Shown: in pieces, positions 17,423-25,263 of the stretch
Layout: the number at the start of each line of letters is the position of its first letter
Numbering within the stretch: position 1 is the first letter of the stretch
Assembly (NCBI GenBank): GCA_016875335.1
Contig: VGRO01000045.1
Coordinates: 1 to 33,102 of the forward strand
DNA length: 33,102 nt
From: Deltaproteobacteria bacterium
Lineage (GTDB): Bacteria; Myxococcota_A; UBA9042
Direction: 5' to 3'
Translations under genes and position numbers: made by a program
Notes under the pieces: model-generated
What the model was told of the DNA's origin: nothing
Databases searched by the model: none
Seen by the model: only the letters and a program-made list of their open reading frames with translations

Positions 17423-18721
17423 CTACAACATGCGGATCTTGTCGCGGTGATCCGTCACGTTCTTGGTGGCGTTGCGCGTGTCCACCACCACCTTGGCGCG
17501 GGCGACGATGTCGCCATAGTCGATGACCTTGTGGTCGGTCACGATGACGGCGGCGTCGTAGTCGGCCAGACCGTCCAGCGACGCAATGCCCGTGCGGGTG
17601 TGGCCGTCCTCGCGAAAACTGGGAACGTAGGGGTCGTAGTAGTCGGCCGTGGCGCCCTTCTTGTGCAGCAGGTCCAAGATGGTGATGGCCGGCGACTCCC
17701 GGTAGTCGTCGATGTCGCGCTTGTAGGCGACGCCGAGCACGAGCACCTTCGCACCTTTGAGCGCGCGGCCGTGGTCGTTGAGCGCATCTTGGACGCGCCC
17801 CACCACGTGGGCAGGCATCGACGTGTTGATGGCGTCGGCCAGTTCGATGAAGCGCGCCTGGTAGTTCATCGCCTTGAGCTTCCACGACAGGTACAGGGGG
17901 TCGATGGGGATGCAGTGGCCGCCGAGCCCCGGGCCGGGATAGAACGGCATGAACCCGAACGGCTTGGTCGCGGCCGCTTCGATGACCTCGAACACGTTCA
18001 GACCGAGCTTGTCGCTCATGAGCGCAATTTCGTTGACTAGGCCAATGTTGACCGCGCGGAACGTGTTTTCGAGCAGTTTGACCATCTCGGCCGCGTCTGG
18101 ACTCGACACCGCCTTGACGTGGTCGATGAAGGCACCGTACAGCGCCTTGACTGCCGCGCTGCAGGCCGGCGTCAGCCCGCCGACGATCTTGGTCGTGTTC
18201 TTGACGCCATAGCGCTCGTTGCCCGGATCGATGCGCTCGGGGCTGAACGCGACGTGGAAGTCGACGCCGGCCCGCAGGCCCGATTTTTCAAGCATCGGCG
18301 CCATCACTTCGCGCGTGAACCCCGGGTAGGTGGTGGATTCGAGCACGAAAAGCTGGCCCTTGCGGACGTGCGGGCCGACGCTTTCCAGCGCGTTGACGAT
18401 GTAGCTGTTGTCCGGGTCGCGGGTCTTGGAGAGCGGCGTCGGCACGCAGATGACCACGGCATCGGCGTCGGCCACGACCGAGAAATCGGAGTGCGCGCTC
18501 AACGTGCCGCTGGCCACCAACGGCGCCAGGTCGGCAGTCGGCACGTCGGCGATGTCCGAGATGCCGTTGTTGACGCGGTCGACGCGGGCCTTCTGGATGT
18601 CGATGCCGAGCGTGCGCAAACCCACGCCGGCCATGCGCGCAGCCAACGGTAGGCCGACATAGCCCAGGCCGACCACGGCGATCCGCGCGGTCTTGTTTTC
18701 GATTCTTTCAGCGATTGCCAC
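17423..18721 (-). CDS. wbpA: UDP-N-acetylglucosamine/-hexose 6-dehydrogenase (WbpA-like)
   Basis: 432 aa, typical for nucleotide-sugar dehydrogenases. The enzyme oxidises the C6 hydroxyl of a UDP-sugar to a carboxylate with two NAD+, in the cytoplasm, feeding O-antigen, capsule or exopolysaccharide synthesis. Seen here: the NAD-binding motif VVGLGYVGLPLA near residue 16, FAEP-like SPERIDPG, and the catalytic-Cys loop PGPGLGGHCIPIDPLY near residue 270, then the C-terminal UDP-binding part with VLGVAYKRDIDDYRESP. The GGHCIPIDP form and SPERIDPGN favour the WbpA/WbpO (N-acetylated sugar) group over UDP-glucose dehydrogenase. GTG start at 18721 with AGGAGA 8 nt upstream. The downstream neighbour is a flippase-like membrane protein. 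Confidence 0.9.
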   Translation of the reverse strand: MAIAERIENKTARIAVVGLGYVGLPLAARMAGVGLRTLGIDIQKARVDRVNNGISDIADVPTADLAPLVASGTLSAHSDFSVVADADAVVICVPTPLSKTRDPDNSYIVNALESVGPHVRKGQLFVLESTTYPGFTREVMAPMLEKSGLRAGVDFHVAFSPERIDPGNERYGVKNTTKIVGGLTPACSAAVKALYGAFIDHVKAVSSPDAAEMVKLLENTFRAVNIGLVNEIALMSDKLGLNVFEVIEAAATKPFGFMPFYPGPGLGGHCIPIDPLYLSWKLKAMNYQARFIELADAINTSMPAHVVGRVQDALNDHGRALKGAKVLVLGVAYKRDIDDYRESPAITILDLLHKKGATADYYDPYVPSFREDGHTRTGIASLDGLADYDAAVIVTDHKVIDYGDIVARAKVVVDTRNATKNVTDHRDKIRML

Positions 18722-18807
18722 GATTCCGTCTCCTGTTCGGCCGCCCGCGAGGGCGCGCGAGTGTAGCCGTTGGTTGCAGGAGCGGCAAGGTTGGTTCTCG
18801 GCGTTCT

Positions 18808-18822
18808 TGACGCGGCGCGTCA
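18808..18822. repeat. Perfect palindrome TGACGCG-G-CGCGTCA
   Basis: A 7-bp perfect inverted repeat around one central base, 87-101 bp upstream of the wbpA start. Size and symmetry fit a dimeric regulator operator, but the regulator is unknown. Confidence 0.45.
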
Positions 18823-18860
18823 GGGCCAGGAAATGATTTACTCAATCATTTCTCGGGCCC
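18823..18860 (-). terminator. Long hairpin between the Kazal lipoprotein gene and wbpA
   Basis: GAAATGATT (18830-18838) pairs perfectly with AATCATTTC (18844-18852) across a 5-nt loop. The outer arms GGGCC (18823-18827) and GGCCC (18856-18860) can pair too, giving a stem of about 14 bp with a small internal mismatch. It lies 115 bp past the Kazal gene stop, on the path of transcription toward wbpA. There is no T-run, so termination is plausible but unproven. Confidence 0.45.
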
Positions 18861-18889
18861 GTTTGCTTGCTCCGTGGGTCGCCAGCTCG

Positions 18890-18904
18890 CGGACCAAAGG
18901 TCCG
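18890..18904. repeat. Short hairpin CGGACC-AAA-GGTCCG
   Basis: A perfect 6-bp stem with a 3-nt loop, 71 bp downstream of the Kazal lipoprotein stop on the minus strand. It is the third inverted repeat within 100 bp. Confidence 0.4.
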
Positions 18905-18974
18905 ACTCGCGGCTCCGTCCTGATGTGAGAGTGATCGACTTACGATTTTCCAGCCCCTCACGGCCCCGTGGACG

Positions 18975-20585
18975 TCACGGTGCCGGGACCTCGCATTTGC
19001 AAGTGCAGGGGTTCATCTTGGTCGGCGGGAGGCACAGGATCTTCGGGCATGGTTTGGCGCAAGACGCGCACATGCCATTGGTGCAGGCCTCGCCCCAGGC
19101 GCAATCGCTGTCCTGCACGCAGCCGCCGCCCTGCGGGCAGGCTCCGTCGGCCTGCACCGAAGCTTGTCCACCGGCGGCTTCGCAACTGTTGCCGTAGGTC
19201 TTTCCGTTGCAACCGCACACCGGCTTGTACACGGCCAGACACGCGAACGGGACGGCGACGCACGCGCCCGGGGCGCCGCACTGACTTTGCGGCGACTGGC
19301 AGAACTGGCCGGCCGGGCACGCCCCTGCTGCACCTGGGTTGCAGGCGCCGACGCCTGGGCACGGCCCGTCGGATTGCTTGGCGACGCCATTCTGCAACCG
19401 CTCGCATTCGTTGGAATACGTATTGCCATCGCAGCCGCACTGCTGCGCGTCGGGCGTGGTCTTGGAGCACGGGCCACTGGGCTTGACCTTGCATTTGCCC
19501 AGCATATCGACGCCGCAGCCGGAAGGGTCGCACACCTGACCCGGCGCGCACGGGATGCCCATCTTGCCGCCGCACACCTGGTCGACGGGGTTGACGGGGC
19601 ACGCGCCGTTGCTGGCGATGTTCTGGTTGGCGGCGAGCGCGAGGCACGCGTTTGCGTAGGTCTTGTTGTTGCAGCCGCACACCGGCGCCTCAAGTGCAAG
19701 GCAAGTGTCTGGCTTCTTGGTGCATTTTCCCGTGCCGTTGCACTGTCCGGTTGGGGTGATGCAGATCTCGCCGGGCGCACAGGTCGTCGGACCGAGCACG
19801 GTGCAGGGGGTCGGTTCTGGGGCGCAGGCGCCTTCGGCTTTCTTGGCGACACCGGCCATCACCCGGACGCAATCGTTGGCAAAGGTCTTATCGTTGCAAC
19901 CGCACACGGGCTTGTACGCTGGCGGGCACACCGCCTGCCACGCCACGCAAACGCCGGCCGCGTCGGGGTAGCATCCAGTGATATCGCAGGCTTCGCTCTT
20001 GTTGCAGGTGAACCCGGCGATGCCGCCGCACGGCTTGGGTTTGGCCGAGCAGGCGCCGCTCGACTTGATCGAAACGCCCGCGAGCGCCGACGCGCACCCG
20101 CTGCTGTAGGTCTTGCCGTCGCAGCCGCACACTTGGCCACCGCTTGGCAGTTCAGGGCACGGTTTGTTCGGCTTGGCGTGGCACGTGCCGGCTCCGCACT
20201 GGCCATCGACCGCAAGGCAGTAGTCGCCGGCCTTGCAGTCGCCGCTGGTTGTGCAGTTGATGGGCGGCGGCACCTCGTCGGGTTCCGGACCGTCGGGCGG
20301 CGGCCCGACTTCGACAGAAGCGTCCTCGGTCGCCCCGGCCGCGTCGTTGGTGTCGAGGGGTGCGCTGTCGCCGGCCGCGGCATCCGTCATGCCGCCGTCA
20401 CCGCCGGTCGCATCGCCCGTCGCTGCGCTGCCGTCGGCACCGCCCAGCACCGCATCGGTCACCGCTCCGCCGCCGTCGCCGGTGATCGCCGGCCCGCCGC
20501 CGCCTCCATTTGCCGCATTCGACACGCACGCAACGGCCGCGACCGCTACGGCCACCAGAGCAGACCCTTTGAGCAACCCAGGCAT
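18975..20585 (-). CDS. Kazal-domain lipoprotein (five Kazal-type inhibitor-like domains)
   Basis: 536 aa. ATG 20585 has GGAGG six nt upstream and opens a signal peptide ending in AVAC (lipidated C20); further-upstream starts give Arg-rich junk. A Gly/Asp/Ala linker reaches about 105. Then come five units of about 75-80 aa, each ending in a Kazal-like module of the form VCGCxxKTYxNxC...GxC (Cys clusters near residues 152, 227, 301, 382 and 456). Each is preceded by a short CxxxxxCxxxxGxCxGxGxC segment. The C-terminal 50 residues are Cys-dense. Kazal domains are classically serine-protease inhibitors stabilised by disulfides; lipidation would place these on the outer membrane or in the periplasm. 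Protection against host, prey or own proteases is an inference, and the inhibitory loops would need checking. Confidence 0.88.
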   Translation of the reverse strand: MPGLLKGSALVAVAVAAVACVSNAANGGGGGPAITGDGGGAVTDAVLGGADGSAATGDATGGDGGMTDAAAGDSAPLDTNDAAGATEDASVEVGPPPDGPEPDEVPPPINCTTSGDCKAGDYCLAVDGQCGAGTCHAKPNKPCPELPSGGQVCGCDGKTYSSGCASALAGVSIKSSGACSAKPKPCGGIAGFTCNKSEACDITGCYPDAAGVCVAWQAVCPPAYKPVCGCNDKTFANDCVRVMAGVAKKAEGACAPEPTPCTVLGPTTCAPGEICITPTGQCNGTGKCTKKPDTCLALEAPVCGCNNKTYANACLALAANQNIASNGACPVNPVDQVCGGKMGIPCAPGQVCDPSGCGVDMLGKCKVKPSGPCSKTTPDAQQCGCDGNTYSNECERLQNGVAKQSDGPCPGVGACNPGAAGACPAGQFCQSPQSQCGAPGACVAVPFACLAVYKPVCGCNGKTYGNSCEAAGGQASVQADGACPQGGGCVQDSDCAWGEACTNGMCASCAKPCPKILCLPPTKMNPCTCKCEVPAP

Positions 20586-20929
20586 GGCACACCTCCGGGC
20601 CGCGATGGTAGCAGAACCCCGAGGCTGAAAGGCAAGGGCGTGCGCCACCCCGGCCGGCCGCTCAGAACTCCTCGCGCGCCGATGGCAGCCAAGGCAACGA
20701 TTGCGGTTAGGTAGAGTAGACATGGTCCATGACGCTTTGTGCACTGCGGTCGGCGCGCGCGCCGGAAAACCGCGAATCCGTCCACCGCGACCGGCCGGGG
20801 CAGTGGACCGCCACGACCCGCGGGAAAGGCGCAGGCTTGGAATGAACACCGCGCCCGCCGCGTTTGACAAATCGCCGCGCCGCCGCACACTGCGCACGCG
20901 GGTCCTCACCCGACGACCTGGAGCACCCC
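20586..20929. other. Divergent intergenic region between Kazal and TPR genes
   Basis: 344 bp holding the promoters of two divergent genes. Apart from the candidate plus-strand promoter listed separately, it has several GGCCGG palindromes (around 20660) and a moderately A+T-rich patch at 20705-20745. No credible small gene was found; open frames here are Arg-rich. Confidence 0.5.
20864..20891 (+). promoter_or_regulatory. Candidate promoter for the TPR gene
   Basis: A perfect -35 consensus TTGACA (20864-20869) is followed after 16 bp by CACACT (20886-20891), a poor -10 match, 39 bp before the ATG at 20930. The -35 box stands out in this G+C-rich region, but the -10 is weak. Confidence 0.35.
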
Positions 20930-21823
20930 ATGTACGCCAACCGCGCCACTTGGCTGGCCACCCCTTCCGCCGCGCTGTCGGTGTACCTGATGTCGGCTGC
21001 CGCGCTGGCCGCCGAGGGCAAAACTGCCGAGGACTGGTTCCGCGACGGCATGGAGGCGATGCAGGGGGGCAAGCTGCCCGACGCGGCCCAGGCGTTCCAG
21101 TTCTGCGTCCAAGCCAAGCCCGACCTCAAGGAGTGCTGGTTCAACCTCGGCGTGGTGTTCGGGCGGCAGCGCGACTTCGCCCGCGAGGCCTCGGCCTACC
21201 TCGAGGCCGTCAAGCTCGATCCGGCCTACGCCAAGGCACACTTCAACCTCGCGGTGGCGTTCGAGGATCTCGGCCGGCAGATCGACGCGCTCAAGCACTA
21301 CGACCTGGCGATCGTCGCCGAACCGGCGGCCATCGACGCCCACCTGAACCGGGCAATGCTGCTGTTGTCGATGGAGCGCACCGACGAGGCCATCGCCGGA
21401 TTCGAGAAATGCGTGCAGTTGCAGCCGGAGAACGCAGAGACGTATTACGACTTGGCCGAGGCCCAGCAGATCCGGGGCCACAAGTCGCAGGAGCCCGAGC
21501 GCACCCAATGGCTGCGCCGCGCCATCTCGACGTACCAGATGTGCCTGGCCAAGGACCCGGGTCACCACCGGTCGTGGTACAACATCGGGGTCATCCAGCA
21601 CAAACTCAAGGACTTGGACGCCGAGGCTTCGGCCTATCGCAAAGCCCTGGAACTCAAGCCGCGCTACACGCCGGCCCTGTACAACCTGGGCTTCGCGTTG
21701 CGCGACAAGGGCGATCGGGCGGGCGCCAAGGTCGCGTTCGAGGCGTATGTGGCGGCGGCGGGAGCCTCGAAGCAGGAGGCTCGCTTCGTCGAGGCCGCCA
21801 AGAAGGAACTCGCCAAGCTATAG
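20930..21823 (+). CDS. Secreted tetratricopeptide-repeat (TPR) protein
   Basis: 297 aa. The start at ATG 20930 (GGAG nearby) gives a Sec signal peptide with likely cleavage in SAAALAAEG (around residue 27); no lipobox Cys. The mature protein is almost wholly TPR: about seven 34-residue repeats with the usual W/Y-N-L-G...A...A...P pattern, for example CWFNLGVVFGRQRDF, AHFNLAVAFEDLGR and YNIGVIQHKLKD. TPR proteins scaffold protein-protein contacts, here presumably in the periplasm. The coding sequence ends in a CTA Leu codon (absent from the giant gene) directly before TAG, because the gene end lies inside the inverted repeat at 21820-21876. Partner unknown. Confidence 0.87.
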   Translation: MYANRATWLATPSAALSVYLMSAAALAAEGKTAEDWFRDGMEAMQGGKLPDAAQAFQFCVQAKPDLKECWFNLGVVFGRQRDFAREASAYLEAVKLDPAYAKAHFNLAVAFEDLGRQIDALKHYDLAIVAEPAAIDAHLNRAMLLLSMERTDEAIAGFEKCVQLQPENAETYYDLAEAQQIRGHKSQEPERTQWLRRAISTYQMCLAKDPGHHRSWYNIGVIQHKLKDLDAEASAYRKALELKPRYTPALYNLGFALRDKGDRAGAKVAFEAYVAAAGASKQEARFVEAAKKELAKL

Positions 21824-21876
21824 GAGCCTGTCGGCCAGCATCTGGCGATTCTGGCGTTTCACTGACAGGCTCCTAT
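21820..21876. repeat. Perfect 13-bp inverted repeat containing both convergent stop codons
   Basis: ATAGGAGCCTGTC (21820-21832) and GACAGGCTCCTAT (21864-21876) are exact reverse complements with a 31-nt centre. The TAG stop of the TPR gene (21821-21823) and the TAG stop of the minus-strand 199-aa gene (21875..21873) occupy mirror positions. The centre has a nested hairpin, GCCAG-CAT-CTGGC (21834-21846), and a CTGGCG direct repeat. It could be a bidirectional terminator or a small dispersed palindromic element; no T-run is present. Confidence 0.8.
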
Positions 21877-22472
21877 GGGCGGCCGGGCGAACCCTCGCCT
21901 TGCGCTGCCGCTGCGGCCGTCGCCCGGTCCGCGAGGTGCCAGGTGCGGGTCAGCGCAATGCAGACCAGGGGCGGCAGGTCTCCAGGCTCTGGCACGTCGT
22001 TTGGGGGCTCGCCCAGCGTCGCTGCCACCGTTTGCAGGGCCGCGACGTAGCCGAAAAGTGCCAACGGCCCCATGCGGGCGTCGGCCGCCAGCGCGAACTT
22101 GAGTTGGTGCGCCGTCAGCAGGTGCCAGGTCACGGCCTCGGCTGGCGCGCGACCGGCCGACACCAAGGGCAGTTCGCGCAATTGCGCCAAGGCGTTGCGC
22201 ACAGTCTGCGCTGCAAGGTTGGCCAGCGGTGCGCGGTCGGCCGCCCTACCCCACGCGGCGAGCGCCGGCAGCAGGTGCACGCACGCGGCCTCGTAGCACG
22301 CGACCTGCGCCGCCGCGCACAAGGCCTCGTCGGCAGTCCACTGCCATGCCGGAGCGACGACGCGTGGCAATTCGCGCAACGCGCCCGCTGTGGACGGCGG
22401 CGGGCTGACTGCCGCCATGCGGGCCAAGCCGTGCACCAGCGCAGCGTGGACTGCGGCACCGGTCGGGTTCAC
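21873..22472 (-). CDS. Protein of unknown function coupled to a pseudokinase
   Basis: 199 aa, Ala/Leu-rich and probably all-helical, without signal peptide or clear membrane segment. I do not recognise a family. It starts with GTG at 22472, which overlaps the pseudokinase stop (GTGA, 4 bp), so translation is probably coupled. Noticeable segments are WQWTADEALCAAAQVACYEAACVHLLPALAAW and VTWHLLTAHQLKFALAADARMGPLALFGY, read in parts. It ends inside the inverted repeat shared with the TPR gene. Longer readings of this frame upstream of 22472 are Arg-rich shadow of the pseudokinase gene. Coupling suggests it works with the pseudokinase; nothing more can be said. Confidence 0.7.
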   Translation of the reverse strand: MNPTGAAVHAALVHGLARMAAVSPPPSTAGALRELPRVVAPAWQWTADEALCAAAQVACYEAACVHLLPALAAWGRAADRAPLANLAAQTVRNALAQLRELPLVSAGRAPAEAVTWHLLTAHQLKFALAADARMGPLALFGYVAALQTVAATLGEPPNDVPEPGDLPPLVCIALTRTWHLADRATAAAAAQGEGSPGRP

Positions 22473-23803
22473 CGTGGCGCCTCCGGATCGAGCACGATCG
22501 GCTGGGGCCGCGGCGGCGGCGGCGGCCGGGGGCCGCGCGGGCGGTGGAACTCTGGCAGCGCGGTTTCTTCGATGCGCACGGTCTGGCGCATGGCAAGGGC
22601 CGCGATGGCGATGGCGAGCAGCGCGAGGATCAACAGGGCGACCAACCGCGACGCACCCCGCGCCTGGGTGTCGCCGGCCTGGCGCTGCGTGCGCACGCGC
22701 TCGGCCTGCAACCGCTCCAGGGCCGCGTGCAGGCGCGCCTGGTCGGCCGCGGGCAGTTCGGCCAACTGCGCAGCTGCCTGCTTTTGGGTCGCGCTGCGCA
22801 CGGCGTCGAATCGCAGGGGCGTGCCGACGCTGGCCATCGACTGCCACCGATCCGCCCACATCCCTGTCGATGCGTAGGCCGCCAGAGCCATCAACGGCGA
22901 TCCGCGCTGCCACGGGGCGACCAAAAGCCGATCTGCCAGTTCGATCCATGGCAAGCCTTCGGCCAGGCGATTGCACGACTGTGCCAATTCTGCGAGCACG
23001 CCGGCCCGTGCCCACGCGGTCGGCGCCAGGCCCTTGCAAACGGCGGAACCCAGGTGCGGGAGCGACTCGTGCAGCGCTCCGACATCCTCTGGCGCCACGC
23101 CGGCCTGCGCCAGGGCCTTGGTCGCTCCCAACCCGTCGGCGGCGTGCACGAAGCGGCCAAGCGCGCACCGCGCAATGGCGCTGCACAGCGCGTACACGTC
23201 GGAAGCTGCGCCCAGTTGCGTGCCAGCGAACACCTCTGGGGCGACGGCTTCGGGCTGCGTGTGCAACTGTGCGAATCCACTACCCTCCATGCCGAGGGGC
23301 GTGCCGCGCGCGGCTTCGACGACCGGCCCGAGTCCGGCGTGCACGACCCGCAGCGGCGGCAGGTCGTCCTGGCCGGGCGGACAGAGCACGAGGTGGTCGG
23401 GCCCCAGGTTGCCCACGACCAGCCCGCGCGCGTGCGCTTCGGCCACGCCGGTGACGACGTCGCGAAACAGCGCGGCGATGGCGATTTCAGACAGCGGCCC
23501 GGCGCGCTCCAGCACGTCTTGCAGGGCGGCCCCGCGCGGCGACGGCAAAACGACGCGAATGGCGCGGCCGCGGCCCGGCTCGGTCACCGTGGCGATGCGC
23601 AGCACGGGCACGAAGGTCGGGTGCCTCAACCGCATCCGCCCGTCCGCCACGGCCAGCGCCCACTCGGCCTGATCGTCGCTGGTGTGGACAGTCTCGACGA
23701 GCAACGGCGCTTCGCCCAGCGGCGGTTCGACGTAGGCGATCTGACCCCACGCCGCCAAACGCACGGCCCGCTGGGCCGTTTGGGCAGCCGACGCCTTGCT
23801 CAC
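22469..23803 (-). CDS. Membrane-anchored pseudokinase (Ser/Thr kinase fold lacking catalytic residues)
   Basis: 444 aa, GTG start at 23803 overlapping the aldolase stop (GTGA). Kinase-fold landmarks are visible: LRHPTFVPVL (residues 59-68), AALFRDVVTGVAEAHARGL (110-128), PEAVAPE (184-190, APE motif) and SDVYAL (201-206). Key residues are missing: the VAVK Lys region reads LLVETV, HRDLKPxN reads VGNLGPDH (130-137), and DFG reads HAG (155-157). ATP-dependent phosphotransfer is therefore unlikely. A single membrane helix (about 385-405) follows an Arg-rich helical stretch, and the last 39 residues are proline-rich (RPPPPPRPQP) and would lie outside the cytoplasm. Such proteins usually act as regulated scaffolds. 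It is followed by a coupled 199-aa gene. Confidence 0.82.
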   Translation of the reverse strand: MSKASAAQTAQRAVRLAAWGQIAYVEPPLGEAPLLVETVHTSDDQAEWALAVADGRMRLRHPTFVPVLRIATVTEPGRGRAIRVVLPSPRGAALQDVLERAGPLSEIAIAALFRDVVTGVAEAHARGLVVGNLGPDHLVLCPPGQDDLPPLRVVHAGLGPVVEAARGTPLGMEGSGFAQLHTQPEAVAPEVFAGTQLGAASDVYALCSAIARCALGRFVHAADGLGATKALAQAGVAPEDVGALHESLPHLGSAVCKGLAPTAWARAGVLAELAQSCNRLAEGLPWIELADRLLVAPWQRGSPLMALAAYASTGMWADRWQSMASVGTPLRFDAVRSATQKQAAAQLAELPAADQARLHAALERLQAERVRTQRQAGDTQARGASRLVALLILALLAIAIAALAMRQTVRIEETALPEFHRPRGPRPPPPPRPQPIVLDPEAPR

Positions 23804-24606
23804 GGTCGGGCGCCCAGCGCGCGCAGGACTGCGGCCACCAGCGCAGCTTCGCCCTCCGGGGCGGGTTCCGGGGCCGGACACCCGGAGGCGGCAGTCCGGT
23901 ACGGCGGTGGATTCGGGTGGGCCAGCGCGAACAGCCGATCGACCTCGGGCGCGGCAATGGGCGTCGCGCCGCCGAGCAGCCGCGCCATGCAGTAGATGCC
24001 GGCGGTGTGTTCCAGGGCGTCGAGCCGGCCGAGCGCAGTGTCGAGGTCCGGCCCCACCGTCACCGAGCCATGGCGCGGCATCATGACCACGTCGTAGCAG
24101 CGCAGGTAGTCGCCGAGCATCGCCGGCACTTGCTGGGTGGTCGGTGTGGTGTAGGGCGCCGTGGCAATCTGCCCGCACGCAAACACGACTTCACTGACCA
24201 GGGTCTCGCTCAGTTGGCCGCCCGCAAGGGTGTAGGCGATGGCATGGGGCGGGTGCGCGTGGATCACCGCTGCGACGTCGGAGCGAGCCCGGTACGCGGC
24301 GAGATGCAGCGCAATTTCACTCGACGGCTTGAGCAGTTGGCCATCGGCGCGCTTGCCGGGCCGGCCCACCACGCGTCCGGACAGGTCCACGACCACGATG
24401 TGGTCCGGCGTCAGGCGGCCCTTGTGGACGCCGCTCGGCGAGGTGGCGACGCGATCTGCGCCGATCCGGATGCTCAAGTTGCCGTCGGTCGCGCCGGACA
24501 GCTTGCGGCCGTAGATCTCGCGGGCCACCTCGGCGATCTGCGCGCGCGCGGCGCGTTCGTCGATCCACGGCGGGTGGGCGTTGGCGGGCTGGGACGGGGC
24601 GGGCAT
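23800..24606 (-). CDS. Class II aldolase/adducin family protein (fuculose-phosphate-aldolase-like)
   Basis: 268 aa. These Zn2+ enzymes cleave sugar phosphates such as L-fuculose- or ribulose-phosphate in the cytoplasm. Visible features: the phosphate-binding TDGNLSIR (40-47) and SPSGVHKG (56-63), catalytic Glu97 in SSE, and Zn-binding H116 and H118 in HAHPPHA with H179 in PRHGSV. The last 40 residues are an extra Pro/Ala-rich tail. ATG 24606 is the only sensible start; the Shine-Dalgarno is weak (GGAAG, distant). The gene overlaps the following pseudokinase by 4 bp. The exact substrate (fuculose-1-P, methylthioribulose-1-P, others) cannot be fixed from sequence; no other sugar-catabolism gene is nearby. 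Confidence 0.88.
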   Translation of the reverse strand: MPAPSQPANAHPPWIDERAARAQIAEVAREIYGRKLSGATDGNLSIRIGADRVATSPSGVHKGRLTPDHIVVVDLSGRVVGRPGKRADGQLLKPSSEIALHLAAYRARSDVAAVIHAHPPHAIAYTLAGGQLSETLVSEVVFACGQIATAPYTTPTTQQVPAMLGDYLRCYDVVMMPRHGSVTVGPDLDTALGRLDALEHTAGIYCMARLLGGATPIAAPEVDRLFALAHPNPPPYRTAASGCPAPEPAPEGEAALVAAVLRALGARP

Positions 24607-24678
24607 GGCGCTTTCGCTTCCGGGACCGGCGGCGTCGGGGTCGCCGCGCGCCGTAGTGCACAGGGGAACCTGAGGGCG

Positions 24679-25263
24679 CTACTTGGGCTTGGGCGGGTTC
24701 AGTTGCTTGGCGTCGAACCGCTTGGCGTCGATGAGCCAGGTCGGCACCAGACACACCTTGTCGAGAATCAGGTACTTGGGATTGCAGCCGCGCGACATCG
24801 GGATGTCATAACCGGCGCTCTTGTCATCGCCGGGGCGGCGGACGCGCACCCGCGCGTTTTCGGCGTCGTCGCGCTCGACCGCGACGATGTTCTCGGTCGC
24901 CAGGAAGAAATACGGATGCTTGTTCGATTTGCTCATGTCCTCGCCGCGCGACAGCGCCAGCACGGCCGCCACCATCTGCCGCGAGTCGGGCGTGAAGTTG
25001 TCCAGGAAGGCCTCTTGGTCGCCGAGCATCGCAGCGGCCGCCGCGCGCAACACCGCCTTGTCGGGCGGTTCCTCGACGAACAGCTTCCATGCGCCGTACA
25101 GCGCGGCGATCATCAAGCACAGCACCAGGATGGCGACCAGGAACTTCTTCAAGCCGAACTCGCGGTGGGCGTGGGGCGCTGCGGGCGCCGCGCCGGGCTC
25201 ACGTTGTACCGCAGATCGCCCGTGGGCGCACCTGGCGTGCGCGGCATCGCAGATCCCTTGCAA
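24679..25263 (-). CDS. Small single-pass membrane protein of unknown function
   Basis: Up to 194 aa. One membrane helix (KKFLVAILVLCLMIAALYGAW) is followed by a soluble domain of about 120 residues with AMLGDQEAFLDNFTPDSRQM and two Cys (SRGCNPKY, DKVCLVP) that could form a disulfide. The fold may be like the NTF2/DUF-type lipoprotein-style domains that begin with 'A..gd...F...l...sr', but I do not recognise it. The start is uncertain: there is no ATG. A TTG at 25263 gives 194 aa; a TTG at 25152 right before the helix gives 157 aa and a more natural N-terminus. An in-frame stop upstream limits the options. It lies 72 bp before the aldolase gene on the same strand. Confidence 0.65.
   Translation of the reverse strand: MQGICDAAHARCAHGRSAVQREPGAAPAAPHAHREFGLKKFLVAILVLCLMIAALYGAWKLFVEEPPDKAVLRAAAAAMLGDQEAFLDNFTPDSRQMVAAVLALSRGEDMSKSNKHPYFFLATENIVAVERDDAENARVRVRRPGDDKSAGYDIPMSRGCNPKYLILDKVCLVPTWLIDAKRFDAKQLNPPKPK

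Noticed and set aside
22544-23995. Plus-strand 483-codon frame opposite the pseudokinase
   Set aside because: Arg/Gln/His-rich shadow; minus-strand frame has kinase-fold motifs and coupled overlaps.
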